Shown here in pieces: positions 9,354-19,091 of a DNA stretch of 64,000 nucleotides; positions within the stretch are counted from its first letter, which is position 1, and each line of letters begins with the position of its first letter. The translations under genes and the position numbers were made by a program. This DNA comes from Roseiarcus sp963749715. Lineage in GTDB: Bacteria; Pseudomonadota; Alphaproteobacteria; Rhizobiales; Beijerinckiaceae. The DNA lies in NCBI GenBank assembly GCA_963749715.1, contig CAVVNR010000013.1, positions 139,567 to 203,566 of the forward strand, given 5' to 3'. The notes beneath the pieces were generated by a model. It was not told where the DNA came from and made no database searches. It worked only from the letters and a program-made list of their open reading frames with translations.

Positions 9354-9678
9354 GGCGCGCTCTCCGGCTATAGCCTCGCCTGCGCTTCGACCCCCGCAAG
9401 GGCGCTGATCTCATCCTCGAGCCGCAATTCGACGCTCTTCGCTTCCGTTTTGACCCATCGATCACCACCTGGACGTCGCCGCACGGCGTATCCTCCTCCT
9501 GGGCCGGCCAATAGGCAGATCCACGCGCATGGTCGGCGCCGGAGCCGCCGGCGGATGTCGTGCGGGGAGCGCCACGACATCGGCGTCACGTCCGCCGAGC
9601 GCTCTGCCGAGATCAATAGGCCGTGCTGGCGCGGATGAAGCAGGCGCAGTGAACTCGACGTTGGGCTGCGCTGTCTGC
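9354..9678. other. Gene-free stretch, possible remnant of a reverse-strand gene
   Basis: No intact gene. On the reverse strand, protein-like reading appears in pieces: the end (about 9365-9450) reads KTEAKSVELRLEDEISALAG, and a neighbouring frame just upstream reads YWPAQEEDTPCGDVQVVID. The two pieces are in different frames. This may be a short gene broken by an indel, like several others in this window, or chance. I could not assign a family. Confidence 0.3.
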
Positions 9679-10560
9679 CTACAGCCGCTTCTCGAACCAG
9701 TGATCGGCGTAAGGGTTGTCGTTGAAACGGGCGATTTCGCGGAACCCTTCCTTGCGATAGAGCGCGTGGGCCTCGGTCAAGGCTCGGTTGGTGTCCAGGC
9801 GAAGCGTGCGCAAGCCGATGTCGCGCGCAGCCGCTTCGAGCGTTCGCAGCATTCGGCGGGCAACGCCCATGCCGCGCGCGGTCGGCGCCGTCCAGACCCG
9901 TTTGATCTCTCCAGTCGCCTTGTCCATGCGCTTGAGGCCGCCGCACCCGACAGGATCGCCTTCGAGCCTTGCGACCACGAACAAGCCAGACGGCGGAGCC
10001 ATGTCGTTGGCACGAGCGGAATCATGGTCTGCCGGGTCGAAGCCGCCCTCGAAACGCGTCGCGAGTTCGCGGAAGTAGGCGTCCAGGCACCGTCGGGCGT
10101 CGGCGCTGTCCGGCGGCTCCGCCGCAATCTCCACTGACGCGGCCCGGATCATCCGCTCGACCTCCCCCATCGCCGCGACCAGGCGGCTGCGCTCGGTGGC
10201 CTCCAGGACCTCCAGCATCGACGCCGCGAGCCGGTCTGAAAGTCTGTCGTAAGCGGCGCGCTCGGCCCTTCCCTCGCGCGTCAGGCTCACCCGTCGCCGG
10301 CGGCCGTCCTCGCCGTCCTTCGCGGCTGCGACCAAGCCCTGCGTCTTCAAAGATTGCACGAGGCGGCTGAGATAGCCGGAATCGAGCCCGAGCCTGACAC
10401 GTAGCGCGCGAAGATCGGCGCCGCCAGCGCCAATTTCAAAAATGAGCCGTGCTTCCGCCAGCGGCCGGCCGCGGCGCAGATAGTTGGTCTCCAGAGCGCC
10501 GATGCGCTGGGCGACCAAGCGGTTGAAGCGGCGCACCTGTCGCAGCTGGCCCTGGTCCAT
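9679..10560 (-). CDS. Fused MarR-type regulator and GNAT acetyltransferase
   Basis: A 293-residue two-domain protein. Residues about 1-145 form a winged helix of the MarR family, with LRALRVRLGLDSGYLSRLVQSL as recognition region and DGRRRRVSLT as the wing. Residues about 150-293 form a GNAT N-acetyltransferase domain with the acetyl-CoA loop ARGMGVARRML and a C-terminal ALYRKEGFREI. MarR-GNAT fusions are common in Alphaproteobacteria; the acetylated substrate is not known. It is transcribed alone, away from the FUSC gene. Start ATG at 10560, with no close alternative. Confidence 0.85.
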   Translation of the reverse strand: MDQGQLRQVRRFNRLVAQRIGALETNYLRRGRPLAEARLIFEIGAGGADLRALRVRLGLDSGYLSRLVQSLKTQGLVAAAKDGEDGRRRRVSLTREGRAERAAYDRLSDRLAASMLEVLEATERSRLVAAMGEVERMIRAASVEIAAEPPDSADARRCLDAYFRELATRFEGGFDPADHDSARANDMAPPSGLFVVARLEGDPVGCGGLKRMDKATGEIKRVWTAPTARGMGVARRMLRTLEAAARDIGLRTLRLDTNRALTEAHALYRKEGFREIARFNDNPYADHWFEKRL

Positions 10561-10907
10561 TAGCTGACTTTAGTCAGGTATCCAGGCCCATTTCAAGTCT
10601 GGCGTGACGCAAGCCGCCGACGGTGAAATCGCGGCCGCGCAAGGACGACACCCGTGCATCGAGGGGAGGATGATTGTCGCCGATCCCAAGACGAGCGAAG
10701 CGGCGATGAATCGATTGCGGCGAGGCGGCAAACGGCGTTAGACTTGTTATCGGCGCAAACGGCGCGCCGTCCTTGCGGTTGCCTCACACTCCGCATTGCG
10801 GTTCGCGACCGCGAGAAAAAAGCGTCGATGCCGGCGCGTCGCGCGGAACACGGCGAAGCGCCATAACGTTGAGGGCTATGTCGGGGCTCCTAGGTCAGGA
10901 GACTATG
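10561..10907. other. Intergenic, no gene seen
   Basis: Spacer between two divergent genes (the MarR-GNAT protein on the reverse strand, the hypothetical on the forward strand). I see no convincing coding frame, RNA gene or repeat in it. An AGGAGA ribosome site at its right end belongs to the next gene. Both promoters must lie here but I cannot place them with confidence. Confidence 0.4.
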
Positions 10908-11340
10908 ATGCCAAACGTGCAATCTGGACCAGCGTCAGCGCATTCGGTCCGCTATCTCGACGTCGCGCCGATGATCAGCGCGCTTCGCGTTCAGCCTTCC
11001 GATTTCGAATATTCTCGTGGCTGGCTGAATCATGTGCCAAGCCGCCATCGCTTCCAGTTCGACCGGTCAGGCCGGGTGACGATCGACGCGCTTTGCGGCT
11101 GTGCGGCGCTGTCGGTCAGGCCCGAGCAGGCTGACGAACTGCATACGATCTACAAGACTTGGCGCCATTCCTATTGGGTTCCGCTCGAGACCGAACCGGG
11201 AGTTCGCGTCGCACTTCCGCGCCCCCAATCCCTGGGTCAGGTTGTTCCGCGACATCCGCATGGCTTGGCGGCGCTTCCGGCGCGAGGCCGAGCCAGCGAC
11301 CATCCCCGTCGAAGCGGTGTCGGCGACGCCGGCGGAGTAG
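10908..11340 (+). pseudogene. Conserved hypothetical, interrupted by one frameshift
   Basis: A small soluble protein of about 143 residues if the frame is repaired. The first frame from the ATG at 10908 (AGGAGA about six bases upstream) gives YLDVAPMISALRVQPSDFEY, SRHRFQFDRSGRVTIDALCG and THE-like segments up to YWVPLET near 11185. The protein then clearly continues in the next frame as REFASHFRAPNPWVRLFRDI and ends at 11340. One extra base near 11185-11195 explains this. I recall similar short proteins in Rhizobiales but know no function. The shift is likely a sequencing error or recent mutation, because both halves look conserved. Confidence 0.6.
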
Positions 11341-11412
11341 GCGAGCTCCCGTCTTGGTCTGGGCCGCGCCGCTCCTCGCGACGCGGTCACCGGGGTTCCG
11401 CGCCCGCCGTCT

Positions 11413-12705
<1,293 letters not shown>

Positions 12706-12728
12706 GGCCGCTCCGTTTGCGTCCGTCC

Positions 12729-14834
12729 TCAGCGGGTGAAGCTCACGGCGTTGCCCGCGTCGACGTTGAGGATGTTGCCGGTGCTTTTGGCGGAAAGATC
12801 GGAGGCGAAATAATAGACCGCCTCGGCGATGTCCTCCGGGTACACGGACCGCTTCAGGAGCGAGCGCTGGCGGTAGACCTCTTCGAGCTCCGTCTCGCTG
12901 ACTTTGTTCGAGGCCGCCCGTTGCGCCCGCCATTCGCCCTGCCAGATCTTGGAACCGCGCAGCACCGCGTCCGGATTGACGGTATTGGCGCGAATCCCGT
13001 GCGGGGCGCCTTCGAGCGCAAGACAGCGCGCCAGATGAACCTCCGCCGCCTTGGCGCTGCAATAGGCCGACGCCCCGGGAGAGGCGGCGAGGGCATTCTT
13101 CGAGGCGATGAAGACAATGCTTCCGCCGAGGCTCTGATCCTTCATGATCCGGTAGCCTGCCCGAGCAGAGAGGAAATATCCGGTCGCGAGGATCGAGAAG
13201 TTGCGGTTCCAAAGCTCGAGCGAAGTGTCCTCGAACGGCGCCGCAGAGGCGATGCCAGCGTTGGCGACGACAATATCGATCCCACCGTAAGCGAGGACGG
13301 CGTCGCGGAACGCCGACTCGACGGCAGGCTCGCTCGTTACGTCAACGCGGACACCGGCAACCGCGTCCTTGCCGAAGCGTTTGCCGAAGTCGGCGACCGC
13401 CGCGTCGAGGCTCTGGGCGTCGATATCCGCGAGCACGACGCAGGCGCCTTCGCCCATGAGCCGCGCGGCGATCGCCCGCCCGATGCCGCCTGCGCCGCCC
13501 GTCACCAGGGCGACGCGTCCGGCAAGCGATTTGGGCTTGGGCATCCGTTGGAGCTTGGCTTCCTCGAGCAGCCAATATTCGATATTGAACGCCTCCTGCT
13601 CCTGAAGCCCAACATACCGGCTAACGCTGGACGCGCCGCGCATCACGTTGATCGCATTGACGTAAAACTCCGCCGCGATGCGGGCGGTCGACTTGTCCTT
13701 GGCGAACGACAGCATGCCGACGCCCGGGATGAGATAGATGACGGCGTTTGGATCGCGCAACGCCGGTGAGTCCGGCCGCTTGCAACGCCGGTAATAGGCC
13801 TCGTAGTCCGCGCGATAGTCGGCAAGGCTCTTGTCGAGCGAAGCGACGACCGCGTCGAGATTCCTCGCCGCCGGGTCGAAAGGCACCACCAGCGGCCGGA
13901 TCTTGGTGCGCAGGAAATGATCGGGGCAGGACGTCCCGAGCGCCGCGAGGGCCTCGAGATCTCGAGAATTGACGAACTCGAGCACCGGCGCCGCATCGGT
14001 GAAGTGTCCGATCTTGCGCTCGTCCGTCGAGATGGCCTTGCGAATGGCGGGCAAGAGCCTGGCGGCGACGTCGCGTCGATCCGCCCGCGACAGGGCTTCG
14101 ACCCGCGCGCCCCCGAAGGCCTGTTCGCGCCTGTTTGCGACCAGCCATCGGGCGGCCCTGTTGATCATTTCCAGCGTCGTCCGGTAACAGGCCTTCGAAG
14201 TCGGGCCCCAGCTGAAGAGGCCGTGACCGGCGAGTACCACGCCCTTCATATTAGGGTTGGCCTCCGCCATCGCGCCAAGCTTCAGCCCAAGGTCGAACCC
14301 CGGCCGCTGCCACGGCAGAAAACCGAGGTCCCCACCATAAATCTCGCGCGTCAGCGCCTCGGCGTTCTCGCTTGCCGCGATTGCAATCACCGCGTCGGCG
14401 TGAACATGGTCGACATGCGGATGGGGAACGAAGCCGTGCAGCGGAGTATCGATGGACGTCGCGCGCGGATTGAGATTGAATGTGCAATGATTGAACAATC
14501 CGACCATCGCGTCCTCGTGCTCGATGCCGCGGTAGACCGAGCGGAGGCCGAGAAGCTTGTCGAGATAGAGCGTCGAGAAACCGTCGAGCTTCATCGACCC
14601 GATGTCGCCGCCCGAGCCCTTGACCCAGAGGACTTTCGTCGGCGCGCCGGTCAGCGGATCGGCGGCCGCGAGCTTGGCCGATGTGTTCCCGCCGCCGAAA
14701 TTGGTGATGCGCAGGTCGCTGCCGAGCAGATTGGACCGATAGAGCAGGAGGCCCGGATCGTCGAGCGAAGCGGCGCGTTCGTCGTCCCACAGATCGGGCA
14801 ACCCTGCGTCAAAACGAAGATGGTCGCTGCCCAT
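12729..14834 (-). CDS. rhaD: Bifunctional rhamnulose-1-phosphate aldolase / short-chain dehydrogenase
   Basis: A 701-residue fusion. Residues about 1-420 are a class II aldolase that cleaves L-rhamnulose 1-phosphate into dihydroxyacetone phosphate and L-lactaldehyde; the metal-binding histidines are seen in GFVPHPHVDHVHADAVI. Residues about 430-701 are a short-chain dehydrogenase with GGAGGIGRAIAARLMGEG as nucleotide-binding loop and YCSAKAAEV as catalytic Tyr/Lys, which should oxidise lactaldehyde. This fused form is standard in rhizobial rhamnose loci. Transcription runs away from rhaR, with the shared control region at 14835-15016. Confidence 0.93.
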   Translation of the reverse strand: MGSDHLRFDAGLPDLWDDERAASLDDPGLLLYRSNLLGSDLRITNFGGGNTSAKLAAADPLTGAPTKVLWVKGSGGDIGSMKLDGFSTLYLDKLLGLRSVYRGIEHEDAMVGLFNHCTFNLNPRATSIDTPLHGFVPHPHVDHVHADAVIAIAASENAEALTREIYGGDLGFLPWQRPGFDLGLKLGAMAEANPNMKGVVLAGHGLFSWGPTSKACYRTTLEMINRAARWLVANRREQAFGGARVEALSRADRRDVAARLLPAIRKAISTDERKIGHFTDAAPVLEFVNSRDLEALAALGTSCPDHFLRTKIRPLVVPFDPAARNLDAVVASLDKSLADYRADYEAYYRRCKRPDSPALRDPNAVIYLIPGVGMLSFAKDKSTARIAAEFYVNAINVMRGASSVSRYVGLQEQEAFNIEYWLLEEAKLQRMPKPKSLAGRVALVTGGAGGIGRAIAARLMGEGACVVLADIDAQSLDAAVADFGKRFGKDAVAGVRVDVTSEPAVESAFRDAVLAYGGIDIVVANAGIASAAPFEDTSLELWNRNFSILATGYFLSARAGYRIMKDQSLGGSIVFIASKNALAASPGASAYCSAKAAEVHLARCLALEGAPHGIRANTVNPDAVLRGSKIWQGEWRAQRAASNKVSETELEEVYRQRSLLKRSVYPEDIAEAVYYFASDLSAKSTGNILNVDAGNAVSFTR

Positions 14835-14925
14835 CGGTGGTCCCTCTCGATGCGATGCAATGTTCGTCCATCAATATGCAAATGATCGAAGGGCGTCAAT
14901 CTTTTTGCGCGATTGATGAGCGATT

Positions 14926-14955
14926 TTGATCGAACTTGATCGAACTTGATTGACA
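14926..14955. promoter_or_regulatory. Tandem 10-bp repeats in the rhaD-rhaR control region (likely RhaR operator)
   Basis: Two perfect copies of TTGATCGAAC (14926-14935 and 14936-14945) and a third partial copy TTGATTGACA (14946-14955) lie head to tail between the divergent rhaDI and rhaR promoters. A related GATCGAA occurs at 14884-14890. A ten-base period puts each copy on the same face of the helix, and DeoR-type repressors often bind direct repeats of this kind. The last copy contains TTGACA, which could be a -35 box. The assignment to RhaR is inference from position. Confidence 0.55.
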
Positions 14956-15016
14956 GTGGTTGGCGGTCTATGTCAGTGAAAGCGCGCCAACCAATGAGCG
15001 GGGGAACGACGGGGCC

Positions 15017-15826
15017 ATGCGCGAGAGACAGCGCGTCGAGATCGTCCGCAATCTTCTCGCCGCGCAGGGCTTCCTCTCGATTGCCGACGTGATGGCGGCG
15101 ACGGGCGTGTCCGCCGCCTCGGCGCGCCGCGACGCTGGCCGCCTGGCCGAGGCCGGCTACGGCGAGAGGGTCTACGGCGGTATCCAGGCGCTCGGCGCAT
15201 TTTCCAGGCAGATGAACCAGGCGTCGCTCGAGACGCAGGCGTTCGACGTCAGTCGTACGATCAACATCGAAGCCAAACGCGCCATCGCTCGACGCGCGCT
15301 GGAAATGTGCGTCGACGGCGACGTGATTGTCATCAACGGCGGCACGACGACATTCCAGATGGCGGAATTCTTGCGCCAAACGCGACTGAAGATCCTGACC
15401 AACTCTTATCCGCTCGCCGAGTTTCTCATTCGTGAAACGCAGAACCGCGTCGCGTTGCCCGGCGGCGAGGTTTACCGCGAGCAAAAGCTGATTGTCGCGC
15501 CGTTCGACGATGATGCTATTCAGCACTACTCTGCCCGCCTCATGTTCATGAGCGCGATCTCGATCGGCCCGCTTGGCGTGATCGAGGGCGATCCGCTGAT
15601 CGCCCGCGCGGAAACGAAACTTCTGAGGCGAGCGGACAAACTGGTCGTATTGGCGGACTCCTCGAAATTCGCCCAGCGTGGCAGCCTCGTCGTGTGTCCG
15701 CTCACGCGCATCCATGCGCTCATTACCGATCGGGCCGCGCCCCCCGAAGCGCTCGCCATGCTGTGCGACGCCGGAGTGCAGACGATCGTCGTCAATGTCG
15801 ATGCGCGCGCTACGGAGGCGGCATGA
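15017..15826 (+). CDS. rhaR: DeoR-family regulator of rhamnose catabolism
   Basis: A 269-residue DeoR-type repressor. The N-terminal helix-turn-helix reads RVEIVRNLLAAQGFLSIADV followed by SAASARRDAGRLAEAG; the C-terminal sugar-phosphate-sensing domain has DGDVIVINGGTTTFQMAEFL and VLADSSKF. I start at the ATG at 15017, six residues before the first helix, rather than the TTG at 14960, which would run through the promoter. Its stop overlaps the start of a 19-codon reading frame (15823). By analogy with rhizobial RhaR it should control both arms of the cluster and respond to a rhamnose intermediate. Confidence 0.85.
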   Translation: MRERQRVEIVRNLLAAQGFLSIADVMAATGVSAASARRDAGRLAEAGYGERVYGGIQALGAFSRQMNQASLETQAFDVSRTINIEAKRAIARRALEMCVDGDVIVINGGTTTFQMAEFLRQTRLKILTNSYPLAEFLIRETQNRVALPGGEVYREQKLIVAPFDDDAIQHYSARLMFMSAISIGPLGVIEGDPLIARAETKLLRRADKLVVLADSSKFAQRGSLVVCPLTRIHALITDRAAPPEALAMLCDAGVQTIVVNVDARATEAA

Positions 15827-15882
15827 GCGCAGAGCCAAAGTTCGAGTCCGCAGCTTCGCTCGGCCTCTCCCCATTCCCTTAG
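15823..15882 (+). other. 19-codon reading frame coupled to rhaR, possible remnant of a lost gene
   Basis: An ATG overlapping the rhaR stop (ATGA) with a good GGAGG site five bases upstream opens a frame encoding MSAEPKFESAASLGLSPFP before a TAG at 15882. In rhizobia the rhamnose ABC transporter genes sit between rhaR and the mutarotase gene. Here this tiny frame is all that lies there. It may be the 5' stub of a deleted gene or a leader peptide. No homologue recognised. Confidence 0.3.
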
Positions 15883-15901
15883 AGCAGAGCGAGGTCGAGC
15901 G

Positions 15902-16219
15902 GTGATGCAGCGCTACGCCTTCAAGATGTTTCTGAATCCTGGCCAGGCGGAGGAATATCGCCGCCGCCACGACGCCATCTGGCCGGAACTTAAAGCGCTG
16001 CTCGCCGACACGGGCGTAAGCAACTATTCCATCTTTCTCGACCCGGAGACCAGCGTTCTCTTCGCGTATCTCGAGCGCGCCGGCGATCATCGCATGGACG
16101 ACTTGCCCGCCCATCCCGTCATGCGGCGGTGGTGGGCGTTCATGCGCGACATCATGGCGGCCAATCCCGATGGGAGCCCGGTCGCCGCGCCGCTCGGCGA
16201 AGTCTTCCACTTGGACTGA
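15902..16219 (+). CDS. rhaM: L-rhamnose mutarotase
   Basis: A 105-residue protein of the RhaM/RhaU family that interconverts the alpha and beta anomers of L-rhamnose. Landmarks are the early RYAFKMFLNPGQAEEYRRRH, with the active-site His, then IWPELKALLADTGVSNYSIF and the near-terminal HPVMRRWWAFMRDIM. GTG at 15902 and ATG at 15905 are adjacent possible starts, with a GAGG site about seven bases upstream; either fits. It lies four bases before rhaK and is surely in the same transcript. In Rhizobium leguminosarum it is called rhaU and is needed for growth on rhamnose. Confidence 0.9.
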   Translation: MMQRYAFKMFLNPGQAEEYRRRHDAIWPELKALLADTGVSNYSIFLDPETSVLFAYLERAGDHRMDDLPAHPVMRRWWAFMRDIMAANPDGSPVAAPLGEVFHLD

Positions 16220-16223
16220 GCGC

Positions 16224-17589
16224 ATGAACGGCTGTGTCGCGGTTTTCGACGTCGGCAAGACCAACATCAAGGTCGCCGTGTTCGATTCATCGGGGAACGC
16301 GCTCGCCGAGCTCGCCCGGCCCAATGCGCCGCTCAAGGCGGACGCGCATCGTCCGTATCTGAGCCTCGACGAGAAAAGCGCTTGGGCGTTCCTCGTCGAG
16401 GCGCTCAAGGACGTCGGCGGGCGTTTTCCCATCGAGGCGATCTCGATCGCAACCCACGGCGCCGCAGGCGTTCTCGTCACCGACGACGGCGTCGCCCTGC
16501 CGCCGATGGATTACGAGTTCGGCGGGTCTGGCGTCGTCGACAAGGATTATGAGGCGGTGAGGCCGCCGTTCGAAGAGACGCTGTCGCCGAGCTTGCCGCG
16601 CGGGCTCAATCTCGGGCGCCAGGTCTTCTATCTCGAACGCTATTTCCCGAGCGAATTTGCGGATGCGCGCGCCTTCCTCGCCTATCCGCAATATTTCGCC
16701 TGGCGCTTGAGCGGCGTCAGGGCGTCGGAAGTCACCTCGCTCGGCTCGCACACCGATCTCTGGCGCCCGATCGAGGGCGGGCTCTCGAGCATGGTCGAGA
16801 GGCTCGGCTGGCGGCGGCTCTTCCCGCCGATGCGCAACGCCTGGGACACGCTCGGAACGCTCAAGCGCGAAGTCGCCGAGGCGACCGGCCTCGCGCCGGA
16901 CGTCCGGGTGGTCTGCGGCGCCCGACGATTCGAACGCCTCGCTCGTGCCGCATCTGGCGTCGCGGCGCGATCCGTTCACCGTGATCTCGACCGGGACCTG
17001 GATCATTATCATGGCGGTCGGCGGAAGGGGACGCCTCGATCCTAAGGCCGACATGCTGGCCAATGTCGACGTGCGCGGCGAGCCGGCGCCGACCGCGCGA
17101 TTCATGGGCGGACGCGAATACGCAGTCCTCGCCGGCGAAACGCCGGCGGACGCGGACGAGGCAGACATCGCGGGGGTTGTCGCCTCGGGCGCACTCGCTC
17201 TTCCGGCCTTTTCCGATCAGGGCGGTCCGTTCGCCGGGCGCATCGGCAAGATCGAGGGCGAACCGCCCGCGACGCCCAAAGCGCGCGCAGCGCTCGCGAC
17301 GCTCTATGCGGGCCTGATGACGGCGCAACTCCTTCGTGACCTCGAAGCGCCGGGCGACCTGATCGTCGAGGGCGGCTTCACCCGCTCGCCCGCCTTCGCC
17401 GCCGTTCTCGCTCGCCTGATGCCCGGTCGACGGGTGGTCGTCGCCCCGAATAGCGCCGGCGCCGCGGCGGGCGCTGCGCTGCTCGCTCATTGGGGCGGCC
17501 CGCACCCGCCGCCCCGTCTCGAGCCCGCGCGCGCCTGGGCCATTCCTGGGCTCGACGCCTATCGCCGGCGGTGGGAGCTGGCGCTCTAG
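16224..17589 (+). pseudogene. rhaK: Rhamnulokinase-type FGGY sugar kinase, interrupted by one frameshift
   Basis: A carbohydrate kinase of about 455 residues if repaired, expected to phosphorylate L-rhamnulose (RhaK of the rhizobial type). The first frame from the ATG at 16224 carries the N-terminal phosphate loop VFDVGKTNIKVAVFD and runs to VRVVCGA near 16918. The protein then continues in the next frame with DSNASLVPHLASRRDPFTVI, STGTW and the C-terminal IVEGGFTRSPAF, ending at 17589. A single inserted base near 16918-16926 separates the two. Both halves are well conserved, so this looks like a sequencing error or a very recent mutation; as written, no active kinase would be made. Confidence 0.75.
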
Positions 17590-17639
17590 GCGGGTCAGCT
17601 GAAGCGGCGAAAGCCAGGCCATGTCTATCCGCCAGTGGC

Positions 17640-17830
17640 CAAATACGTCCAAGCAAATCCAAGCAAGGGTGGTTGGATTTGCTTGGTTTTGCGCGCCGGA
17701 ATTGGGACTTTTCAATCGGTTACGGCGACAAAAATAAAGAGCTCCCTATCTCCTTTTTTCTCGCGGCCGGGGTCTCGCAGGGCGCACGCGGGTTCAATTC
17801 GGCGGGCAGGCAAAAAGCATCGGCCATTCG
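17640..17830 (+). repeat. Dispersed palindromic repeat, copy 1 (also likely rhaK terminator)
   Basis: A perfect 14-base inverted repeat, CCAAGCAAATCCAA (17649-17662) and TTGGATTTGCTTGG (17673-17686), is followed by TTTT and then by GCGCGC...TTCAAT..GTTACGG. The same order of elements recurs at 52391-52470 (copy 2). The hairpin plus T-tract lies about 60 bases after rhaK and could end that transcript. This sort of element recurs between genes in Rhizobiales and is sometimes mis-annotated as small hypothetical proteins. Confidence 0.6.
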
Positions 17831-18006
17831 AGAAAACTATAGTAGATTCTGATTTTCCGCAAGGATTGGCGCATGAGATTTTCGCGGGCTTCTGGGGCCC
17901 GCCGCCGGGGCTTGCGAACAACCCCAATACGTCAAAAGGCTCTCATCGCGTCAGCCGTTGGTCGGCGGATTTGCCAATTGCGCCTCGAACCCTTGCCAAT
18001 GGCCGT

Positions 18007-18163
18007 GGGCTTGTCCCGGCCATCCACGCCTCGCCGCTGCAAAGACGCGTCCTGCATTGGCACAACCGATGGTAAAGGCAGACAATTGCAGGGCTTTTCG
18101 CGTTTTCCTGCTCGCTTGCGGACGTTCGATTCGCCGAACCGCGTGGATGGCCGGGACAAGCCC
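18007..18163. repeat. 23-base inverted repeat pair of a Rhizobiales intergenic element
   Basis: 18007-18029 begins GGGCTTGTCCCGGCCATCCA and is an exact inverted copy of 18141-18163, which begins GCGTGGATGGCCGGGACAAG. The right copy is itself followed by CCCGGCCAT, giving a local CCGGG-acaag-CCCGG hairpin. Sequences of this type (translated MAGTSPA or MAGLVPA) are frequent between genes in Bradyrhizobium and relatives. The 111 bases between the arms hold no gene. Confidence 0.6.
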
Positions 18164-18304
18164 GGCCATAACGCCGTGAGAGCCGTCCGCGAATTCCGCC
18201 ATCCTCCGAATTCCTCACCGCCAGTCGCTAGCGCTATAAGAGCCCGTCAAAAATATGGGTTCGAATAAGTAACCTAATGTGCCTGTTTTTTGTTCGGGGC
18301 AATC

Positions 18305-18433
18305 ATGGGCCGATTTTTCAAAACACTGTCTGTGCTGGCGCTTGGCCTATCCCTCGGCGGGTGCGTTACGGCCCAGGCGCCCTATCCGAATGTCGTCCCG
18401 ATCGACACGACCGGCAATTTCGGCGCTCGATAG
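18305..18433 (+). CDS. Small lipoprotein
   Basis: A 42-residue reading frame with a short basic start, a hydrophobic stretch and a clear lipobox (LSLGGC, Cys at about residue 21), followed by a 21-residue Pro-rich tail ending in DTTGNFGAR. The mature peptide would be a membrane-tethered tail of about 22 residues. The ribosome site is weak (GGGGC). Entericidin-like or other tiny lipoproteins have this form. It stands alone downstream of the repeats. The lipobox supports it, but so short a frame needs expression data. Confidence 0.5.
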   Translation: MGRFFKTLSVLALGLSLGGCVTAQAPYPNVVPIDTTGNFGAR

Positions 18434-18596
18434 GGTCTACCGAGAGCCAACGATCAGCGAGTCTCCGACAAAGGCCAAAGCCCTGTCGAGCGAATGTCGT
18501 TTTCGCGCATCCAAACCATGAACCTCATTGCGAAGCTCGCCTCGGGCGTCTAGCACGCGCTTTGCGCGGCGGCGCGCCATTCAGGGAGGAAGCGCT

Positions 18597-19091
18597 ATGG
18601 ATTTCACTGGCAGGATTGGGACGGCGCTGGTTGGCGCAGCATTGCTGGCGTCGAGCGCGCTCGCGCAGACGCTGCCGACGCACCGCATACCGGCGGCGCT
18701 GGCGGTCGAGGCGGCGAGCGAGACGGTCGCGGCCTGCGCGAAGCAGGGCTATCACGAGACCGCCCAAGTGGTGGACGCCGACGGCGTGATCATCGCCACG
18801 GTCCGCGGCGACGGCGTCGGCGCCCATTCGCTCGATAGCGCCCTCGACAAAGCCTATACGGCCGCATCGTTCAAGAACGACACGCTTGCGCTCGCGGAAC
18901 GGGCCAAGGGCGAGGATTCGATCGCGCCGCTCGCCAAGCTGCCGCATGTGATGTTCTTCGGCGGCGGCGTGGTCATCAAGCTCGGCGACGAGACGATCGG
19001 CGCGATCGGCGCCGCGGGCGCGCCCGGCGCCAAATTGGACGACGCCTGCGCGCACGCGGGCCTGGAGAAAATCAAGGATCGCCTGCAGTAG
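18597..19091 (+). CDS. Secreted GlcG/HbpS-like heme-binding family protein
   Basis: A 164-residue protein with a signal peptide (residues 1-23, cut after SALAQ) and one GlcG/HbpS (DUF336) domain. Landmarks are AAKQGYHETAQVVDADGVII, DKAYTAASF and VIKLGDETIGAIGAAGAPG, which match the family's conserved turns. Members bind heme or small ligands, or act as sensors; the exact role here is unknown. A strong AGGGAGGA lies seven bases before the ATG. The gene stands alone. Confidence 0.8.
   Translation: MDFTGRIGTALVGAALLASSALAQTLPTHRIPAALAVEAASETVAACAKQGYHETAQVVDADGVIIATVRGDGVGAHSLDSALDKAYTAASFKNDTLALAERAKGEDSIAPLAKLPHVMFFGGGVVIKLGDETIGAIGAAGAPGAKLDDACAHAGLEKIKDRLQ

Larger units (their letters stand above)
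17590..18304. other. Long intergenic stretch holding two kinds of dispersed repeat
   Basis: About 715 bases without a supported gene. The left part (17640-17830) is a copy of the palindromic repeat described separately, whose second copy lies near 52390. The middle (18007-18163) is bracketed by a 23-base inverted repeat. Several open frames cross the region on both strands, but they read typical repeat-derived peptides and none has a ribosome site or coding character. Confidence 0.6.

Noticed and set aside
17635..18268. Several open frames of 70-146 codons in the 17.6-18.3 kb gap
   Set aside because: They overlap the dispersed repeats on both strands, lack ribosome sites and read as repeat-derived peptides.
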